Notes under the pieces: generated by a model
What the model was told of the DNA's origin: nothing
What the model saw: the letters and a program-made list of their open reading frames with translations, nothing else
Databases searched by the model: none
Shown here: one piece after another, positions 45,315 to 54,604 of the stretch
Layout of the letters: every line of letters begins with the position of its first letter
How positions within the stretch are numbered: the first letter of the stretch is position 1
Assembly (NCBI RefSeq): GCF_900411315.1
Contig: NZ_LS990887.1
Location: forward strand, 1,960,268 to 2,024,267
Direction: 5' to 3'
Origin: Corynebacterium senegalense
Lineage (GTDB): Bacteria; Actinomycetota; Actinomycetes; Mycobacteriales; Mycobacteriaceae
Length of the DNA stretch: 64,000 nucleotides
Made by a program: the position numbers and the translations under genes

Positions 45315-46232
45315 ATGATGTTCACCGACACCCCCGAAGGTTTCCGCAGCGGCTTCGTCAGCTTCGTCGGCCGGCCCAACACGGGCAAGTCCACGCTGAC
45401 CAACGCACTGGTGGGGGAGAAGATCGCCATCATGGCGGACCAGCCGGAGACGACGCGCCACCCGATCCGCGGCATCGTCAACCGTGACGACGCCCAGCTC
45501 ATCCTCGTGGACACCCCGGGCATCCACCGCCCGCGCACGCTGCTGGGCGAGCGCCTCAACGACGTTGTCAGGGACACGTTCCAGGACGTCGACCTGATCG
45601 GCCTGACCGTGCCCGCCGACGAGAAGATCGGCCCCGGCGACCGCTTCATCCTCGAGCAGATCCGCGAGACGAAGCCGGGCACGCCGATCGTTGGCATCGT
45701 GACCAAGCTGGACAAGGCGAGTAAGGACCAGGTCGGCGAGCGCCTCCTCGAGCTCCACGAGCTCCTCGGCCCCGACAGCGAGGTCGTGCCCGTCTCCGCC
45801 ACGGAGCGGGTCCAGCTCGACACGCTTCTCGACGTCCTCACGGCCCATCTTCCCGAGGGCCCGCGCTTCTACCCGGAGGGCCACACCACGGACGAGGACA
45901 CCGAAACCCGCATCGCGGAGCTGATCCGGGAGGAGGCCCTGCGGGGCCTGCGCGACGAGCTGCCCCACTCCGTGGCCGTGCAGATCGACGAGATGTACCC
46001 GGACCCGGAGCGCGAAGACCGCACCATGATCTACGCGGTGATGTACCTGGAGCGCCCCGGCCAGAAGCGCATCATCGAGGGCCCCGGCGGGCGTCGCCTG
46101 AGCGGCATCGTGCACCGCTCGCGCCAACAGATCATGGAGCTGCTCGGCCACAACGTCTTCCTCGACCTGCGCATCAAGGTGCTGAAGAACTGGCAGCAGG
46201 ACCCGAAGCACCTCGGCCGGCTGGGCTTCTAG
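45315..46232 (+). CDS. era: GTPase Era
   Basis: 305 residues. Ribosome-assembly GTPase binding 16S rRNA. Motifs are P-loop GRPNTGKST, G2/switch region TTRHPIRGI, G3 DTPGI and G4 VTKLD (Thr in place of the usual Asn of NKxD, a common Era variant). The C-terminal KH domain contains IEGPGGRRLSGIVHRSRQQIMELLGHNVFLDLRIKV. A TAGACT box (45302-45307) is seven bases before ATG 45315 (leaderless); earlier in-frame starts are not needed. First gene of era-recO-uppS. Confidence 0.96.
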   Translation: MMFTDTPEGFRSGFVSFVGRPNTGKSTLTNALVGEKIAIMADQPETTRHPIRGIVNRDDAQLILVDTPGIHRPRTLLGERLNDVVRDTFQDVDLIGLTVPADEKIGPGDRFILEQIRETKPGTPIVGIVTKLDKASKDQVGERLLELHELLGPDSEVVPVSATERVQLDTLLDVLTAHLPEGPRFYPEGHTTDEDTETRIAELIREEALRGLRDELPHSVAVQIDEMYPDPEREDRTMIYAVMYLERPGQKRIIEGPGGRRLSGIVHRSRQQIMELLGHNVFLDLRIKVLKNWQQDPKHLGRLGF

Positions 46233-46241
46233 GACAGGCCG

Positions 46242-46961
46242 GTGCCCAGGAGACCCAGTTTCCGCGACCGCGCCTTCGTAGTGCGCACCTACGACTTCGG
46301 CGAGGCCGACCGCGTGGTCGTGCTGCTCACGCGCGGCCACGGGGTGGTCCGCTCGGTGGCAAAGGGGGTGCGCAAGGCGAAGTCACGCTTCGGCTCGCGG
46401 GTGCAGCCTTTCGTGGAGCTCGATGTCCAGCTTTACCCGGGGGCGAACCTGGCAACCATCACCCAGGCGGACACGGTGGCGTACTACGGCGCCCGTATCA
46501 TCGACGACTTCGACCGCTACGCCGCGGCCTGCGCCATCCTCGAGACGGCGGAGAATCTGAGCTACGCGGACCTGCCCGACGCGGCGCTTTTCGACGCCAT
46601 CTCCGACGCCCTCCAGCAGCTCCAGATCGAGGACAACCCGACGCTCGTCCTGGATTCCTTCATCCTCCGGGCCACGGAGCAGTCGGGGTGGGGACTCTCG
46701 CTCTACAACTGCGCCAACTGCGGCCGGCCCGGCCCGCACTCGGTGTTCAGCCCGGCCCTGGGCGGGGCGGTGTGCAACAACTGCCGCCCGCCGGGCTCGA
46801 TGGACGTCGACCCGGAGGTGCTGCACACGATGTGGCTGATCCAGAACGGCCACCCGGCCTCGGCGGAGCACGCGGAGAAAGTGCACCGCGCGACGGCGGC
46901 GCACCTGCAGTGGCACATCGAGTCGGGCGTGAAGAGTTTGAAGATCATGGAGCAGGCATAA
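46242..46961 (+). CDS. recO: DNA repair protein RecO
   Basis: 239 residues. It mediates RecA loading on SSB-coated DNA (RecFOR pathway). The N-terminal OB fold contains [27 protein letters not shown] and [15 protein letters not shown] zinc-finger pair follows ([10 protein letters not shown] and VCNNC). The start is GTG 46242, nine bases behind era. Confidence 0.94.
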   Translation: MPRRPSFRDRAFVVRTYDFGEADRVVVLLTRGHGVVRSVAKGVRKAKSRFGSRVQPFVELDVQLYPGANLATITQADTVAYYGARIIDDFDRYAAACAILETAENLSYADLPDAALFDAISDALQQLQIEDNPTLVLDSFILRATEQSGWGLSLYNCANCGRPGPHSVFSPALGGAVCNNCRPPGSMDVDPEVLHTMWLIQNGHPASAEHAEKVHRATAAHLQWHIESGVKSLKIMEQA

Positions 46962-46968
46962 TAAAGAA

Positions 46969-47700
46969 ATGATCGACATCAGCCCCGAATTCATCCCCCG
47001 CCACATCGCGCTCGTGATGGACGGCAACGGCCGGTGGGCAGCCGAGCGAGGCCTGAAGCGCACGGAGGGGCACAAGAAGGGCGAGGCGGTCCTCATGGAC
47101 TGCGTCGACGCCTGCATCGAGATGGGCAGGGTCGAGTGGCTCTCGGCCTACGCCTTCTCCACGGAGAACTGGCGGCGCAGCGCGGACGAGGTGCGCTTCA
47201 TCATGGGCTTCTCGCGCGACGTACTTCATCGCCAGCGCGAGGAGCTGCACGAGAAGAACGTCCGCATCGTCTGGGCGGGGCGCCGCCCGCGCCTGTGGCG
47301 CAGCGTGCTGCGCGAGCTGGAGAAGGCGGAGGAGCTGACGCAGGACAACACCGGCCTGACGCTGGCCATGTGCATCAACTACGGGGGCCGCGCCGAGATC
47401 GTCGACGGTGTGCGCGCGCTTGTCGACGCCACCCGGGCCGGCCACATCACCCCCGGCGACATCACCGAGGAGAGCTTCGCCCGCTGGCTCTACCGCCCCG
47501 ACATGCCCGACGTGGACCTCTTCCTGCGCCCGAGCGGCGAGCAGCGTACGTCGAACTTCCTGCTCTGGCAGTCGGCCTACGCGGAGATGGTGTACCAGGA
47601 CAAGCTGTTCCCGGACTTCACCAAGCAGGACATGTTCGACGCGGTGGAGGAGTACGCCAAGCGTGACCGCCGCTTCGGCGGGGCCGTGGAGAAGAACTAG
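46969..47700 (+). CDS. uppS: Cis-prenyl diphosphate synthase (undecaprenyl/decaprenyl)
   Basis: 243 residues. It makes the polyprenyl phosphate carrier for peptidoglycan and arabinogalactan. It contains [30 protein letters not shown] (catalytic Asp, pyrophosphate loop), the [12 protein letters not shown] motif, [15 protein letters not shown], and [23 protein letters not shown]. The product chain length cannot be told from sequence. Its TAG stop shares the CTAG tetranucleotide with the zur stop. Confidence 0.95.
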   Translation: MIDISPEFIPRHIALVMDGNGRWAAERGLKRTEGHKKGEAVLMDCVDACIEMGRVEWLSAYAFSTENWRRSADEVRFIMGFSRDVLHRQREELHEKNVRIVWAGRRPRLWRSVLRELEKAEELTQDNTGLTLAMCINYGGRAEIVDGVRALVDATRAGHITPGDITEESFARWLYRPDMPDVDLFLRPSGEQRTSNFLLWQSAYAEMVYQDKLFPDFTKQDMFDAVEEYAKRDRRFGGAVEKN

Positions 47701-48128
47701 TCCTTCGCGTGGCAGGCGCGGCAGACGCCGTAGACCTCGGCGTCGTGGCCGACGAGTTCGTAGCCGTAGCGCTGTGCGACGACCTGCGCCCACTTCTCCA
47801 CGGGGCCGCCCTCGATCTCCTCGCTGCGCCCGCAGACGGTGCAGACGAGGTGGTGGTGGTGGGCGTCGGTGAGGCAGTGCCGGTAGAGGGTCTCGCCCTC
47901 GGCGTTGTGGAGCACGTCGACGGCGCCGACCTCGTTGAGCGACTGAAGGGTGCGGTACACGGTGGTCCGGCCGACCTTCTCGCCGCGCGCGCCGAGCTCG
48001 TCGTGGATGAACTTGGCGGAGATGAACTTGTCCACGTCCTGGAGGACCTTCACCACTGCCTCGCGCTGCCGGGTGTTGCGCACGCCCAACTTGGGCTGCT
48101 TCGGTCGGGTGGCTGGGTTTGCGGGCAT
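47697..48128 (-). CDS. zur: Fur-family zinc-uptake regulator
   Basis: 143 residues. The winged-helix DNA-binding domain occupies about residues 15-85 ([22 protein letters not shown] and [20 protein letters not shown]), followed by the metal domain with [11 protein letters not shown] and CRAC. Cys96/Cys99 and Cys136/Cys139 form the structural zinc site. Pairing with an ArsR-type zinc sensor upstream supports the Zur rather than Fur assignment. It follows znr by 11 bases, so it is co-transcribed. Confidence 0.92.
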   Translation of the reverse strand: MPANPATRPKQPKLGVRNTRQREAVVKVLQDVDKFISAKFIHDELGARGEKVGRTTVYRTLQSLNEVGAVDVLHNAEGETLYRHCLTDAHHHHLVCTVCGRSEEIEGGPVEKWAQVVAQRYGYELVGHDAEVYGVCRACHAKD

Positions 48129-48139
48129 AAACCCCTACC

Positions 48140-48592
48140 TTAGTCGCGCTTGGGTTTGGCGGTGGAGGGGCTCAGGCCCGGGTCGATGTCCGGGCGGAGG
48201 TGGCTGGGCGGGTCGATGATGGCGGCCGCGCCGCCGGTCGCGGGCGCCTTGCCGTCTTCTGGGGCGGAGGTGGGGCGTCGAGAAGCGAGGTCGATCACGT
48301 CGGGGGTGCCCGCGATGTGCATGAGGGAGGTGATGACCTCGGCGACGTCGCGCCTGGTGATGGTGTAGACAACCTCGCGCCCGCGCCGCGCCGAGGTGAC
48401 CAGGTTCGCGCGCTTGAGCACGCGGAGGTGCTGGCTGATCAGCGGCTGCGACTTCCCCAGGCTGGAGACGAGCTCGTGGACGACGTGCTCGCCGGTGGAG
48501 AGGAGAAGGAGAATCCGCAGGCGGAGGGGTGAATCGAGGGCGCTGGCGACTCGTGCGGCGCGCTCAACGTCGCCTTGCGAGTAGCTGTCCAT
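48140..48592 (-). CDS. znr: ArsR-family zinc-responsive regulator
   Basis: 150 residues. The SmtB/ArsR winged helix lies at about 10-90 (DSPLRLRILLLLSTGEHVVHELVSSLGKSQPLISQHLRVLKRANLV), then comes a disordered Pro/Ala-rich tail. ATG 48592 is preferred (GAGGAGG about 9 bases upstream); GTG 48628 would add 12 residues. The pair znr-zur is a known corynebacterial arrangement in which znr responds to zinc excess and zur to shortage. The promoter is likely at TAATAT (minus, 48679-48674). Confidence 0.85.
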   Translation of the reverse strand: MDSYSQGDVERAARVASALDSPLRLRILLLLSTGEHVVHELVSSLGKSQPLISQHLRVLKRANLVTSARRGREVVYTITRRDVAEVITSLMHIAGTPDVIDLASRRPTSAPEDGKAPATGGAAAIIDPPSHLRPDIDPGLSPSTAKPKRD

Positions 48593-48869
48593 CTCTACGT
48601 CCTCCTCTGTGGGGGATTTTTCAAACACGTCACTTCTCAGAATAGGCCGAATGCGTACCCCGCGTTCTCATCAATATTATGCGTTCGTCCTATTTTGACG
48701 GAGCCTTGGTCGGCATAACAGTCCCCGCGAGCGCCCCCCGCGCCGCCCTTTGCTGCTCCTCAGAGCCTCCGTCCGGGCCTTCTCGGGGCCGTGTCCGGCA
48801 GACCGGCTACACTGAGTTGCAACGTTTTTGCGTCCGGTTCCATCCAGTTTTACTCAGTCAGGAGAAGAA
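48593..48869. promoter_or_regulatory. Divergent control region znr / glyS
   Basis: 277 bases. Minus-strand TAATAT (48679-48674), sitting in an imperfect AT-rich palindrome around CAATATTATG, is the candidate znr-zur promoter/operator. Plus-strand TTGACG (48695-48700) with TAACAG (48716-48721) is a tight-spaced promoter candidate (15 bases), and TACACT (48808-48813) a second one for glyS. No tRNA and no T-box leader was found. Confidence 0.5.
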
Positions 48870-50249
48870 GTGGCCTCCACTATCGATACCGTCGTCAACC
48901 TGTGCAAGCGCCGCGGCCTTGTCTACCCCGCAGGCGAGATTTACGGCGGTACCCGCTCCGCGTGGGACTACGGCCCGCTCGGCGTCGAGCTGAAGGAAAA
49001 CATCAAGCGCCAGTGGTGGAAGCACATGGTGCAGGCGCGCCGCGACACCGTCGGCGTGGACACCTCCATCATCCTCCCGCGCCAGGTCTGGGTCGCCTCC
49101 GGCCACGTCGAGGTGTTCACCGACCCGCTGGTGGAGTCCCTGCACACCCACAAGCGCTACCGCGCCGACCACCTCATCGAGGCCTACGAGGAGAAGCACG
49201 GCCACCCACCGGTCAACGGCCTGGCCGACATCAACGACCCGGAGACGGGCCAGCCGGGCAAGTGGACCGAGCCGCGCGCCTTCTCCGGCCTGCTCAAGAC
49301 GTTCCTCGGCCCCGTCGACGACGAGGAGGGCCTGCACTACCTGCGCCCGGAGACCGCCCAGGGCATCTTCGTCAACTTCAAGAACGTCATGACGTCGGCG
49401 CGCATGAAGCCACCGTTCGGCATCGCCAACATCGGCAAGTCCTTCCGCAACGAGATCACCCCGGGCAACTTCATCTTCCGCACCCGCGAGTTCGAGCAGA
49501 TGGAGATGGAGTTCTTCGTCAAGCCGGGTGAGGACGAAGAGTGGCACCAGTACTGGATCGACAACCGCTACCAGTGGTACGTCGACCTGGGCATCAGCCC
49601 GGAGAACCTGCGCCTCTACGAGCACCCGCAGGAGAAGCTGTCGCACTACTCCAAGCGCACCGTCGACATCGAGTACGCCTACAACTTCCAGGGCTCGAAG
49701 TGGGGCGAGCTGGAGGGCATCGCCAACCGCACGGACTACGACCTCAAGACGCACGCCGAGGCCTCGGGCGAGGACCTGTCGTTCTTCGACCAGGAGAACA
49801 ACGAGCGCTGGATCCCGTACTGCATCGAGCCGGCTGCCGGCCTGGGCCGCGCGATGATGGCCTTCCTCGTCGATGCCTACCACGAGGAGGAGGCCCCCAA
49901 CGCGAAGGGTGGCACCGACACCCGCGTGGTGCTCAAGCTGGACCGCCGCCTCGCCCCGGTCAAGGTCGCTGTGCTGCCGCTGTCGAAGAAGCCGGAGCTG
50001 TCCGGCCCGGCCGAGGAGCTCGCCGCGCAGCTGTCGAAGCATTGGAACACCGACTACGACACCTCCGGCGCGATCGGGCGCCGCTACCGCCGCCAGGACG
50101 AGACGGGCACCCCGTTCTGCGTCACCTACGACTTCGACTCCCTCGAGGACGGCGCCGTCACCGTGCGCGAGCGCGACACGATGGAGCAGGAGCGCGTGAA
50201 GATCGACGAGCTCGAGACCTACCTGGCGGCCCGCCTCATCGGCGCGTAA
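48870..50249 (+). CDS. glyS: Glycyl-tRNA synthetase (dimeric, alpha2 type)
   Basis: 459 residues, class II synthetase. Motif 1 region with [11 protein letters not shown], motif 2 [23 protein letters not shown], motif 3 [14 protein letters not shown], and a C-terminal anticodon-binding domain ([19 protein letters not shown] ... [30 protein letters not shown]). GTG 48870 has AGGAGAAG just upstream. It starts right behind the zinc regulators on the opposite strand. Confidence 0.96.
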   Translation: MASTIDTVVNLCKRRGLVYPAGEIYGGTRSAWDYGPLGVELKENIKRQWWKHMVQARRDTVGVDTSIILPRQVWVASGHVEVFTDPLVESLHTHKRYRADHLIEAYEEKHGHPPVNGLADINDPETGQPGKWTEPRAFSGLLKTFLGPVDDEEGLHYLRPETAQGIFVNFKNVMTSARMKPPFGIANIGKSFRNEITPGNFIFRTREFEQMEMEFFVKPGEDEEWHQYWIDNRYQWYVDLGISPENLRLYEHPQEKLSHYSKRTVDIEYAYNFQGSKWGELEGIANRTDYDLKTHAEASGEDLSFFDQENNERWIPYCIEPAAGLGRAMMAFLVDAYHEEEAPNAKGGTDTRVVLKLDRRLAPVKVAVLPLSKKPELSGPAEELAAQLSKHWNTDYDTSGAIGRRYRRQDETGTPFCVTYDFDSLEDGAVTVRERDTMEQERVKIDELETYLAARLIGA

Positions 50250-50260
50250 AGGAGCCACGC

Positions 50261-50770
50261 ATGCACTACGTCAGCTGGGACCGCAGCGACCGCGACAACC
50301 TCAAGCTCCTCGCGGAAGAGGGTCCGGAGGTGCTCGGGGTGTTCACCCACGAGCGCGCCACCCTCGACGGCGAGGAGTGGGACCTGGTCACCTCCCCGGA
50401 GTCGGGGGCGGTGGCCACGCGCGGAGGCGCCGAGATCGTCCGCGCCACGGGCTCGCTGAAGCGCGACAAGCGGATCCCCGTCGACGTGGAGGGCCGCGGT
50501 TACACGCTCGTGGCCGAGACCTCGAAGAACTGGATCGTCGACGACGCCGCCGGCGACAAGGTCGCCCAGTTCACCTCGGACCACAACGGGGTGCGCAAGG
50601 CGATTCTCGAGTTCGAGGGCGAGACCGACCTGCCCCGCACGGACATCGCGGCGCTGGCGTGGCTGTCGCGGGAGGTCCTCGAGACCAAGAAGATGATCAA
50701 TTCCAACGCGCTGATCGCCTTCCTGGTCTTCCTGTCGGTGTTCGTGGTCGTCGTCTTCCTCATGCAGTGA
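50261..50770 (+). CDS. Small membrane-anchored protein, LURP-one-like domain (tentative)
   Basis: 169 residues: a beta-rich soluble domain (GRGYTLVAETSKNWIVDDAAGDKVAQF ... AILEFEGETDLPRTDIAALAWLSREVLETKK) and a C-terminal membrane helix (ALIAFLVFLSVFVVVVFLM). The strand pattern resembles Tubby/LURP-one type phospholipid-scramblase-like folds, a weak assignment. AAAGGAG six bases upstream of ATG. One-base overlap with the following gene (TGATG), which looks like a shorter paralogue. Confidence 0.75.
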   Translation: MHYVSWDRSDRDNLKLLAEEGPEVLGVFTHERATLDGEEWDLVTSPESGAVATRGGAEIVRATGSLKRDKRIPVDVEGRGYTLVAETSKNWIVDDAAGDKVAQFTSDHNGVRKAILEFEGETDLPRTDIAALAWLSREVLETKKMINSNALIAFLVFLSVFVVVVFLMQ

Positions 50771-51168
50771 TGCGCTGGCAGGGCACTTCGCTTCTCGACG
50801 CCCCAACTCCCGCCGCCTTCACCGACGGCGCGCTGGAGTTCGGGGCGCAGCGCCTGCGCTTCGTTTCCGAGGACCCCGCCGACCTGCGCGCCGTCGCCCC
50901 CGACGGCGGGGCCTTCCGCCTGCGCAAGGCGGGGCTGACGGTGTCGCGCTACGTCGCCGACTGCGACGGCCGCACCTACCGGGTCAACCGCACCGGCGGC
51001 AAGCGCCGCGAGATCATCGACGCCTCCGGCGCCATCGCCGCGACGACGCGCGGCCTTCTCGACGGCTCCCTGGAGATCCGCCCGGCGGGGGAGCTCACGC
51101 TCGACCTGGCGTTCATCTCCTGGGCGCTGACGTACGTCGACGCCCCGGCGCGGCGCACGCTGCGCTAG
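50770..51168 (+). CDS. Soluble paralogue of the preceding protein, unknown
   Basis: 132 residues. DGRTYRVNRTGGKRREIIDASGAIAATTRG ... AGELTLDLAFISWALTYVD follows the same strand order as residues 70-145 of the preceding protein (GRxY, [basic]-I-[VI]-DA, then A-F/L-I-[SA]-WAL), indicating a gene duplication. It lacks the membrane anchor. Its stop forms a CTAG with the stop of the convergent TPM-domain gene. Confidence 0.72.
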   Translation: MRWQGTSLLDAPTPAAFTDGALEFGAQRLRFVSEDPADLRAVAPDGGAFRLRKAGLTVSRYVADCDGRTYRVNRTGGKRREIIDASGAIAATTRGLLDGSLEIRPAGELTLDLAFISWALTYVDAPARRTLR

Positions 51169-53174
51169 AACATCCCGCCGCGGCCCTGCGGCCCGCCGCC
51201 GGAGAAGCCTCCGCCGCCGCCGAAACCCCCGCCTCCACCGAACCCTCCGCCGCCCCCGCCGAAGCCCCCGGAGAGGATGGAGCCCCAGATCACCGCGTTG
51301 GCCAGGTTGCCCGCGGTGGACTGGGCCTGCTGCTGGCGGTAGCGGTTGATGTCGTCGTTGGCCGCGCCGGCGGCGCGGCGCGCCGTCTCGGCGGCCTCGC
51401 GGGCGTAGCCGATCGCGCCGCGGGTGTCGGAGGTGCGCCGGTTGCGCGCCTCGTTGAACTGCCGCTTCGCCTCGGCCAGCAGGGTGCGGGCGTGGGAGCC
51501 GATGAGGCGCCCGCGTGAGTTGATCAGGTCCTCCGCGCTCTGGATCTGGGCGGCGGAGACGCGCAGCTGCTGGTCCAGGACCTGCAGCTGGCGGTTCTGG
51601 TCGGTGGCGGCGCCGCGGGCGCGGTCGATCTCGGCGTCGATGCGCGAGTCCAGGTCGGTCAGCTCTGTGTAGAGGGTGAGCGGGTCGGTCTCGGCGCGGT
51701 TGCCCACCGCGTCGAGGCTGCGGCGGGCCTCGGCGGAGATGGCGTCGAGGGCAGCGACGTCCACCTGGGCGCCCTGCTGGCGGGCGGTCTTGAGCTGCTC
51801 GATCTCGCGCAGCTCGTCCTCGATCTCGTTGATGAGCGCCGGGATGTTGGCCTGCGAGGTGCGGATGTTGTCCTCGGCGTGCTCGATCGCCGCGAGGTTC
51901 GTGTCGGAGACCTCGACGGCGTGCGAGGCGGACGCCAGCAGGTCCACCAGGGCGCCCTGGCGGCCGGCGGGCTGCGCGGCGACGGAGCGGGCCTCGCCGA
52001 GCAGCTTCTCCGCCTCGTCGAGGGAGGCGGAGGCGACGTCGACGTTGTCGGTCAGCGAGTGGAGCATGTCCTCGGAGTGGCGCTGGCGGAGGGCGTCGAG
52101 AAGCGCTTGCGCGGGCTCGAGGCGGGCGCGGATGTCCACCGTGCGGCGGGTGATCTTGTCCACCTCGGCGTCGGCGTTCATGAGCACGCCGCGCATCTCG
52201 TTGAACTCCTTGCTGCGGGAGTCGAGGGCCTGGTTGGCCTCGCCGCAGGAGGAGATGATGTCGATGAGCATGGCGCGCTTCTCCGGCTCGGTCTCCGGGA
52301 TGGCGTCGTAGAGCTTCTGGTGGGTGGCGAAGGCGCGCTGCAGCGTCGAGGTGGCGGAGTTCATCGCGGAGGTGAAGGGGCGCACGCGGTCGGGGCCGAA
52401 CTCGGCGGTCGCGGTGGCCAGCTCCTCCTTGCCCTGGCGGATGGACTCGTCGGCGCGCACGAGCGCCTCCTGGGCCAGCTGCTCGAGCGTGCCGGTGGGC
52501 AGGTTGGCCAGAGCGTCGGTGTCGCCGGGCGCGAGCGCCTTCGCGGACTCGAGCTGCTGCGCCTGCGTCTTCTTGGACTTGCGGCGGGTCGCCGCCCAGT
52601 AGCCGCCGCCGGCGAGCGCGGCCACGCCCACGCCGCCCGCGGCCCAGCCGAGGTCGGAGGAGCTCCCGCCGCCCCCGGACCCGGATCCGGCCGCGACGTT
52701 CACGGCGGCGATGGCGGCACCCGCCCAGTCCTCCTGGGTGAGCTTCTCGTACGCGGCGTCGTACATCCGGTCGATCTCGCCCTGCTTCCACATGGTCCCG
52801 CCGTCGACGGCGAAGGAGCGCTCGGTGGGGGAGATGGCCAGCACCGCGACGTTGGAGCCGGAGGCGTCGACCGCCTTCTGGGCCCACTGCTCGGCGCTGA
52901 AGCTGCCGAAGGAGTCGAGGTAGACCACCCGCACGGCGCGCTGCTGCTCGGACGCGACCTTCTGGATCGCCTGCTCGATCTCGGACTTCTCCGCGGCGGT
53001 GAGCACGCCCGCCTCGTCGGTCACGGGGGCGGTGAGGCGGCCCGGGGCGGTCGCCTGTACCGTGCCCTGAGCTAGGAGGGTGGGGGCGGCGAGCGCGGCG
53101 GGCGCGGCGGAGAGTCCGGCGCACCCGGCGAGGAGGGGCGCGGCGGCGAGGATGCGGAGGGAGCGCTTTTTCAT
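51165..53174 (-). CDS. TPM-domain membrane protein with long coiled coil and Gly-rich tail
   Basis: 669 residues. A signal peptide (1-30; contains LLAGC near residues 14-18, though hydrophobic sequence continues) precedes an extracytoplasmic TPM_phosphatase-type domain (about 45-165: VTDEAGVLTAAEKSEIEQAIQKVASEQQRAVRVVYLDSFGSFSAEQWAQKAV), a Gly/Ser linker and one membrane helix (about 176-195). A roughly 420-residue cytoplasmic coiled coil follows, and the tail has four runs of GFGGGGG. This resembles the TPM proteins of thylakoid/cell-envelope function. A TACCCT box is seven bases from the ATG (leaderless). Function unknown. Confidence 0.82.
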   Translation of the reverse strand: MKKRSLRILAAAPLLAGCAGLSAAPAALAAPTLLAQGTVQATAPGRLTAPVTDEAGVLTAAEKSEIEQAIQKVASEQQRAVRVVYLDSFGSFSAEQWAQKAVDASGSNVAVLAISPTERSFAVDGGTMWKQGEIDRMYDAAYEKLTQEDWAGAAIAAVNVAAGSGSGGGGSSSDLGWAAGGVGVAALAGGGYWAATRRKSKKTQAQQLESAKALAPGDTDALANLPTGTLEQLAQEALVRADESIRQGKEELATATAEFGPDRVRPFTSAMNSATSTLQRAFATHQKLYDAIPETEPEKRAMLIDIISSCGEANQALDSRSKEFNEMRGVLMNADAEVDKITRRTVDIRARLEPAQALLDALRQRHSEDMLHSLTDNVDVASASLDEAEKLLGEARSVAAQPAGRQGALVDLLASASHAVEVSDTNLAAIEHAEDNIRTSQANIPALINEIEDELREIEQLKTARQQGAQVDVAALDAISAEARRSLDAVGNRAETDPLTLYTELTDLDSRIDAEIDRARGAATDQNRQLQVLDQQLRVSAAQIQSAEDLINSRGRLIGSHARTLLAEAKRQFNEARNRRTSDTRGAIGYAREAAETARRAAGAANDDINRYRQQQAQSTAGNLANAVIWGSILSGGFGGGGGGFGGGGGFGGGGGFSGGGPQGRGGMF

Positions 53175-53231
53175 GCTGACTAGGGTAGTCGCTTCCCGTG
53201 CGGCAGGCCGGGCCCATCTACGCTGGAGGGC

Positions 53232-54530
53232 GTGTTCACCTACTCCGCCTTCGATGCCGAGCGCCGCGCGCCGGAGGGCCCGAAGGGCTCGCAGATCGTC
53301 GAGAGCTTCGAGGAGCGCGGCGCGTTCTCGCGCGACCGCGCCCGCGTCCTGCACTCCGCGGCCCTGCGCCGCCTCGCCGACAAGACGCAGGTGGTCGGCC
53401 CGCGCGACGGCGACACCCCGCGCACGCGCCTGACCCACAGCCTGGAGGTCGCGCAGATCTCCCGCGGCATCGGCGAGGCCCTCGGCCTCGACCCCGACCT
53501 CTGCGAGATGGCCGGGTTGACCCACGACATCGGCCACCCGCCCTACGGCCACAACGGCGAAAACGCGCTCAACGAGGTCGCCCGCGGCGGCTTCGAGGGC
53601 AACGCGCAAACCCTGCGCATTCTCACCCGCCTCGAGCCAAAAAAGCTTGTCGACGCCACCTCCTACGGCCTCAACCTCACCCGCGCCGCCCTCGACGCCG
53701 CCTGCAAGTACCCGCTGACGCGCACCAACCCGGACGGCTCCACCAACCGCAAGTACGGCGCCTACGACGAGGATGCAGCCATCCTGGCGTGGTTGCGCGA
53801 GGGCCACACCGACGCCGCGCCCCCGATGGAGGCGCAGGTGATGGACTGCTCGGACGACATCGCCTATTCGGTCCACGACGTCGAGGACGGCATCGTCTCC
53901 GGCCGCATCACCCTCAAGGTGCTGTGGGACCTGGTCGAGTTGGCCGCGCTCGCCGAGAAGGGCGCGAAGGCCTTCGGCGGCAGCGCCGACGAGCTCATCG
54001 ACGCCGCCGCTCGCCTGCGCGCCCTGCCCTCCATCGGCGCGGCCGCCGACTTCGACTACACGCTGGCCTCCTGGGCGAGCTTGAAGAAGCTCACCTCCGA
54101 GCTGGTCGGGCGCTACGTCGGCGCGGTGGCCACCGCCACCATGCAGGCCGAATGCAACCACCCCGAGCAGCTGCGCTGCGATGACAACCCCTCCGGCGCG
54201 CTCGGGCGGCGCTTCGGCAGCCTGGTCATCCCGGCTGAGGCGGAGGCGGAGGTGCGTCTGCTCAAGACGGTGGCGGTCCTCTACGTCATGGACATGCCCG
54301 CCCACCTGCGCCGCCAGGACCGCCAGCGGGACCGCATCTTCCGCGTCTACGACTACATGCTCGCCGGCGCGCCCGGCACCCTCGACACGATGTTCCAGCA
54401 GTGGTGGACCATGGCCTCCACGGACGCCGAGCGCGAGCGCGTGGTGGTGGACCAGATCGCCTCGATGACCGAGTCGCGCCTAGAGAGGGCCGCGAAGAAG
54501 GCTGCCGGCGTCGCCGGGTTTATGGCCTAA
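53232..54530 (+). CDS. dgt: Deoxyguanosinetriphosphate triphosphohydrolase-like protein
   Basis: 432 residues, HD-domain hydrolase. It splits dNTPs to deoxynucleoside and triphosphate. Metal motifs are the RLTHSLEVAQISRGIG histidine, HDIGHPPYGHNGE (HD pair), and D in MDCSDDIAYSVHDVEDG. The start is GTG 53232; TACGCT (53219-53224) lies seven bases before (leaderless), with only 57 bases to the divergent TPM gene. Its TAA stop begins a 14-base inverted repeat. Confidence 0.94.
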   Translation: MFTYSAFDAERRAPEGPKGSQIVESFEERGAFSRDRARVLHSAALRRLADKTQVVGPRDGDTPRTRLTHSLEVAQISRGIGEALGLDPDLCEMAGLTHDIGHPPYGHNGENALNEVARGGFEGNAQTLRILTRLEPKKLVDATSYGLNLTRAALDAACKYPLTRTNPDGSTNRKYGAYDEDAAILAWLREGHTDAAPPMEAQVMDCSDDIAYSVHDVEDGIVSGRITLKVLWDLVELAALAEKGAKAFGGSADELIDAAARLRALPSIGAAADFDYTLASWASLKKLTSELVGRYVGAVATATMQAECNHPEQLRCDDNPSGALGRRFGSLVIPAEAEAEVRLLKTVAVLYVMDMPAHLRRQDRQRDRIFRVYDYMLAGAPGTLDTMFQQWWTMASTDAERERVVVDQIASMTESRLERAAKKAAGVAGFMA

Positions 54531-54604
54531 GACGAGCATGTGGGCGTCGCGGGTGCGCAAAACCCCAGGTCGCTCAAGAGCCGGTGCGCTACATGCTCGT
54601 CTTA
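54528..54604. terminator. Long-armed inverted repeat joining two convergent genes
   Basis: Perfect 14-base arms (TAAGACGAGCATGT at 54528-54541 and its reverse complement at 54591-54604) flank 49 bases. The first three bases are the dgt stop and the last three are the RNase gene stop read on the other strand. No U-tract, but the pairing could end transcription in both directions. A seven-base direct repeat GGTGCGC lies within the loop. Confidence 0.6.

Noticed and set aside
48593..48869. T-box riboswitch or tRNA gene upstream of glyS
   Set aside because: No T-box sequence, no specifier-loop stem pattern and no tRNA-like cloverleaf could be found.
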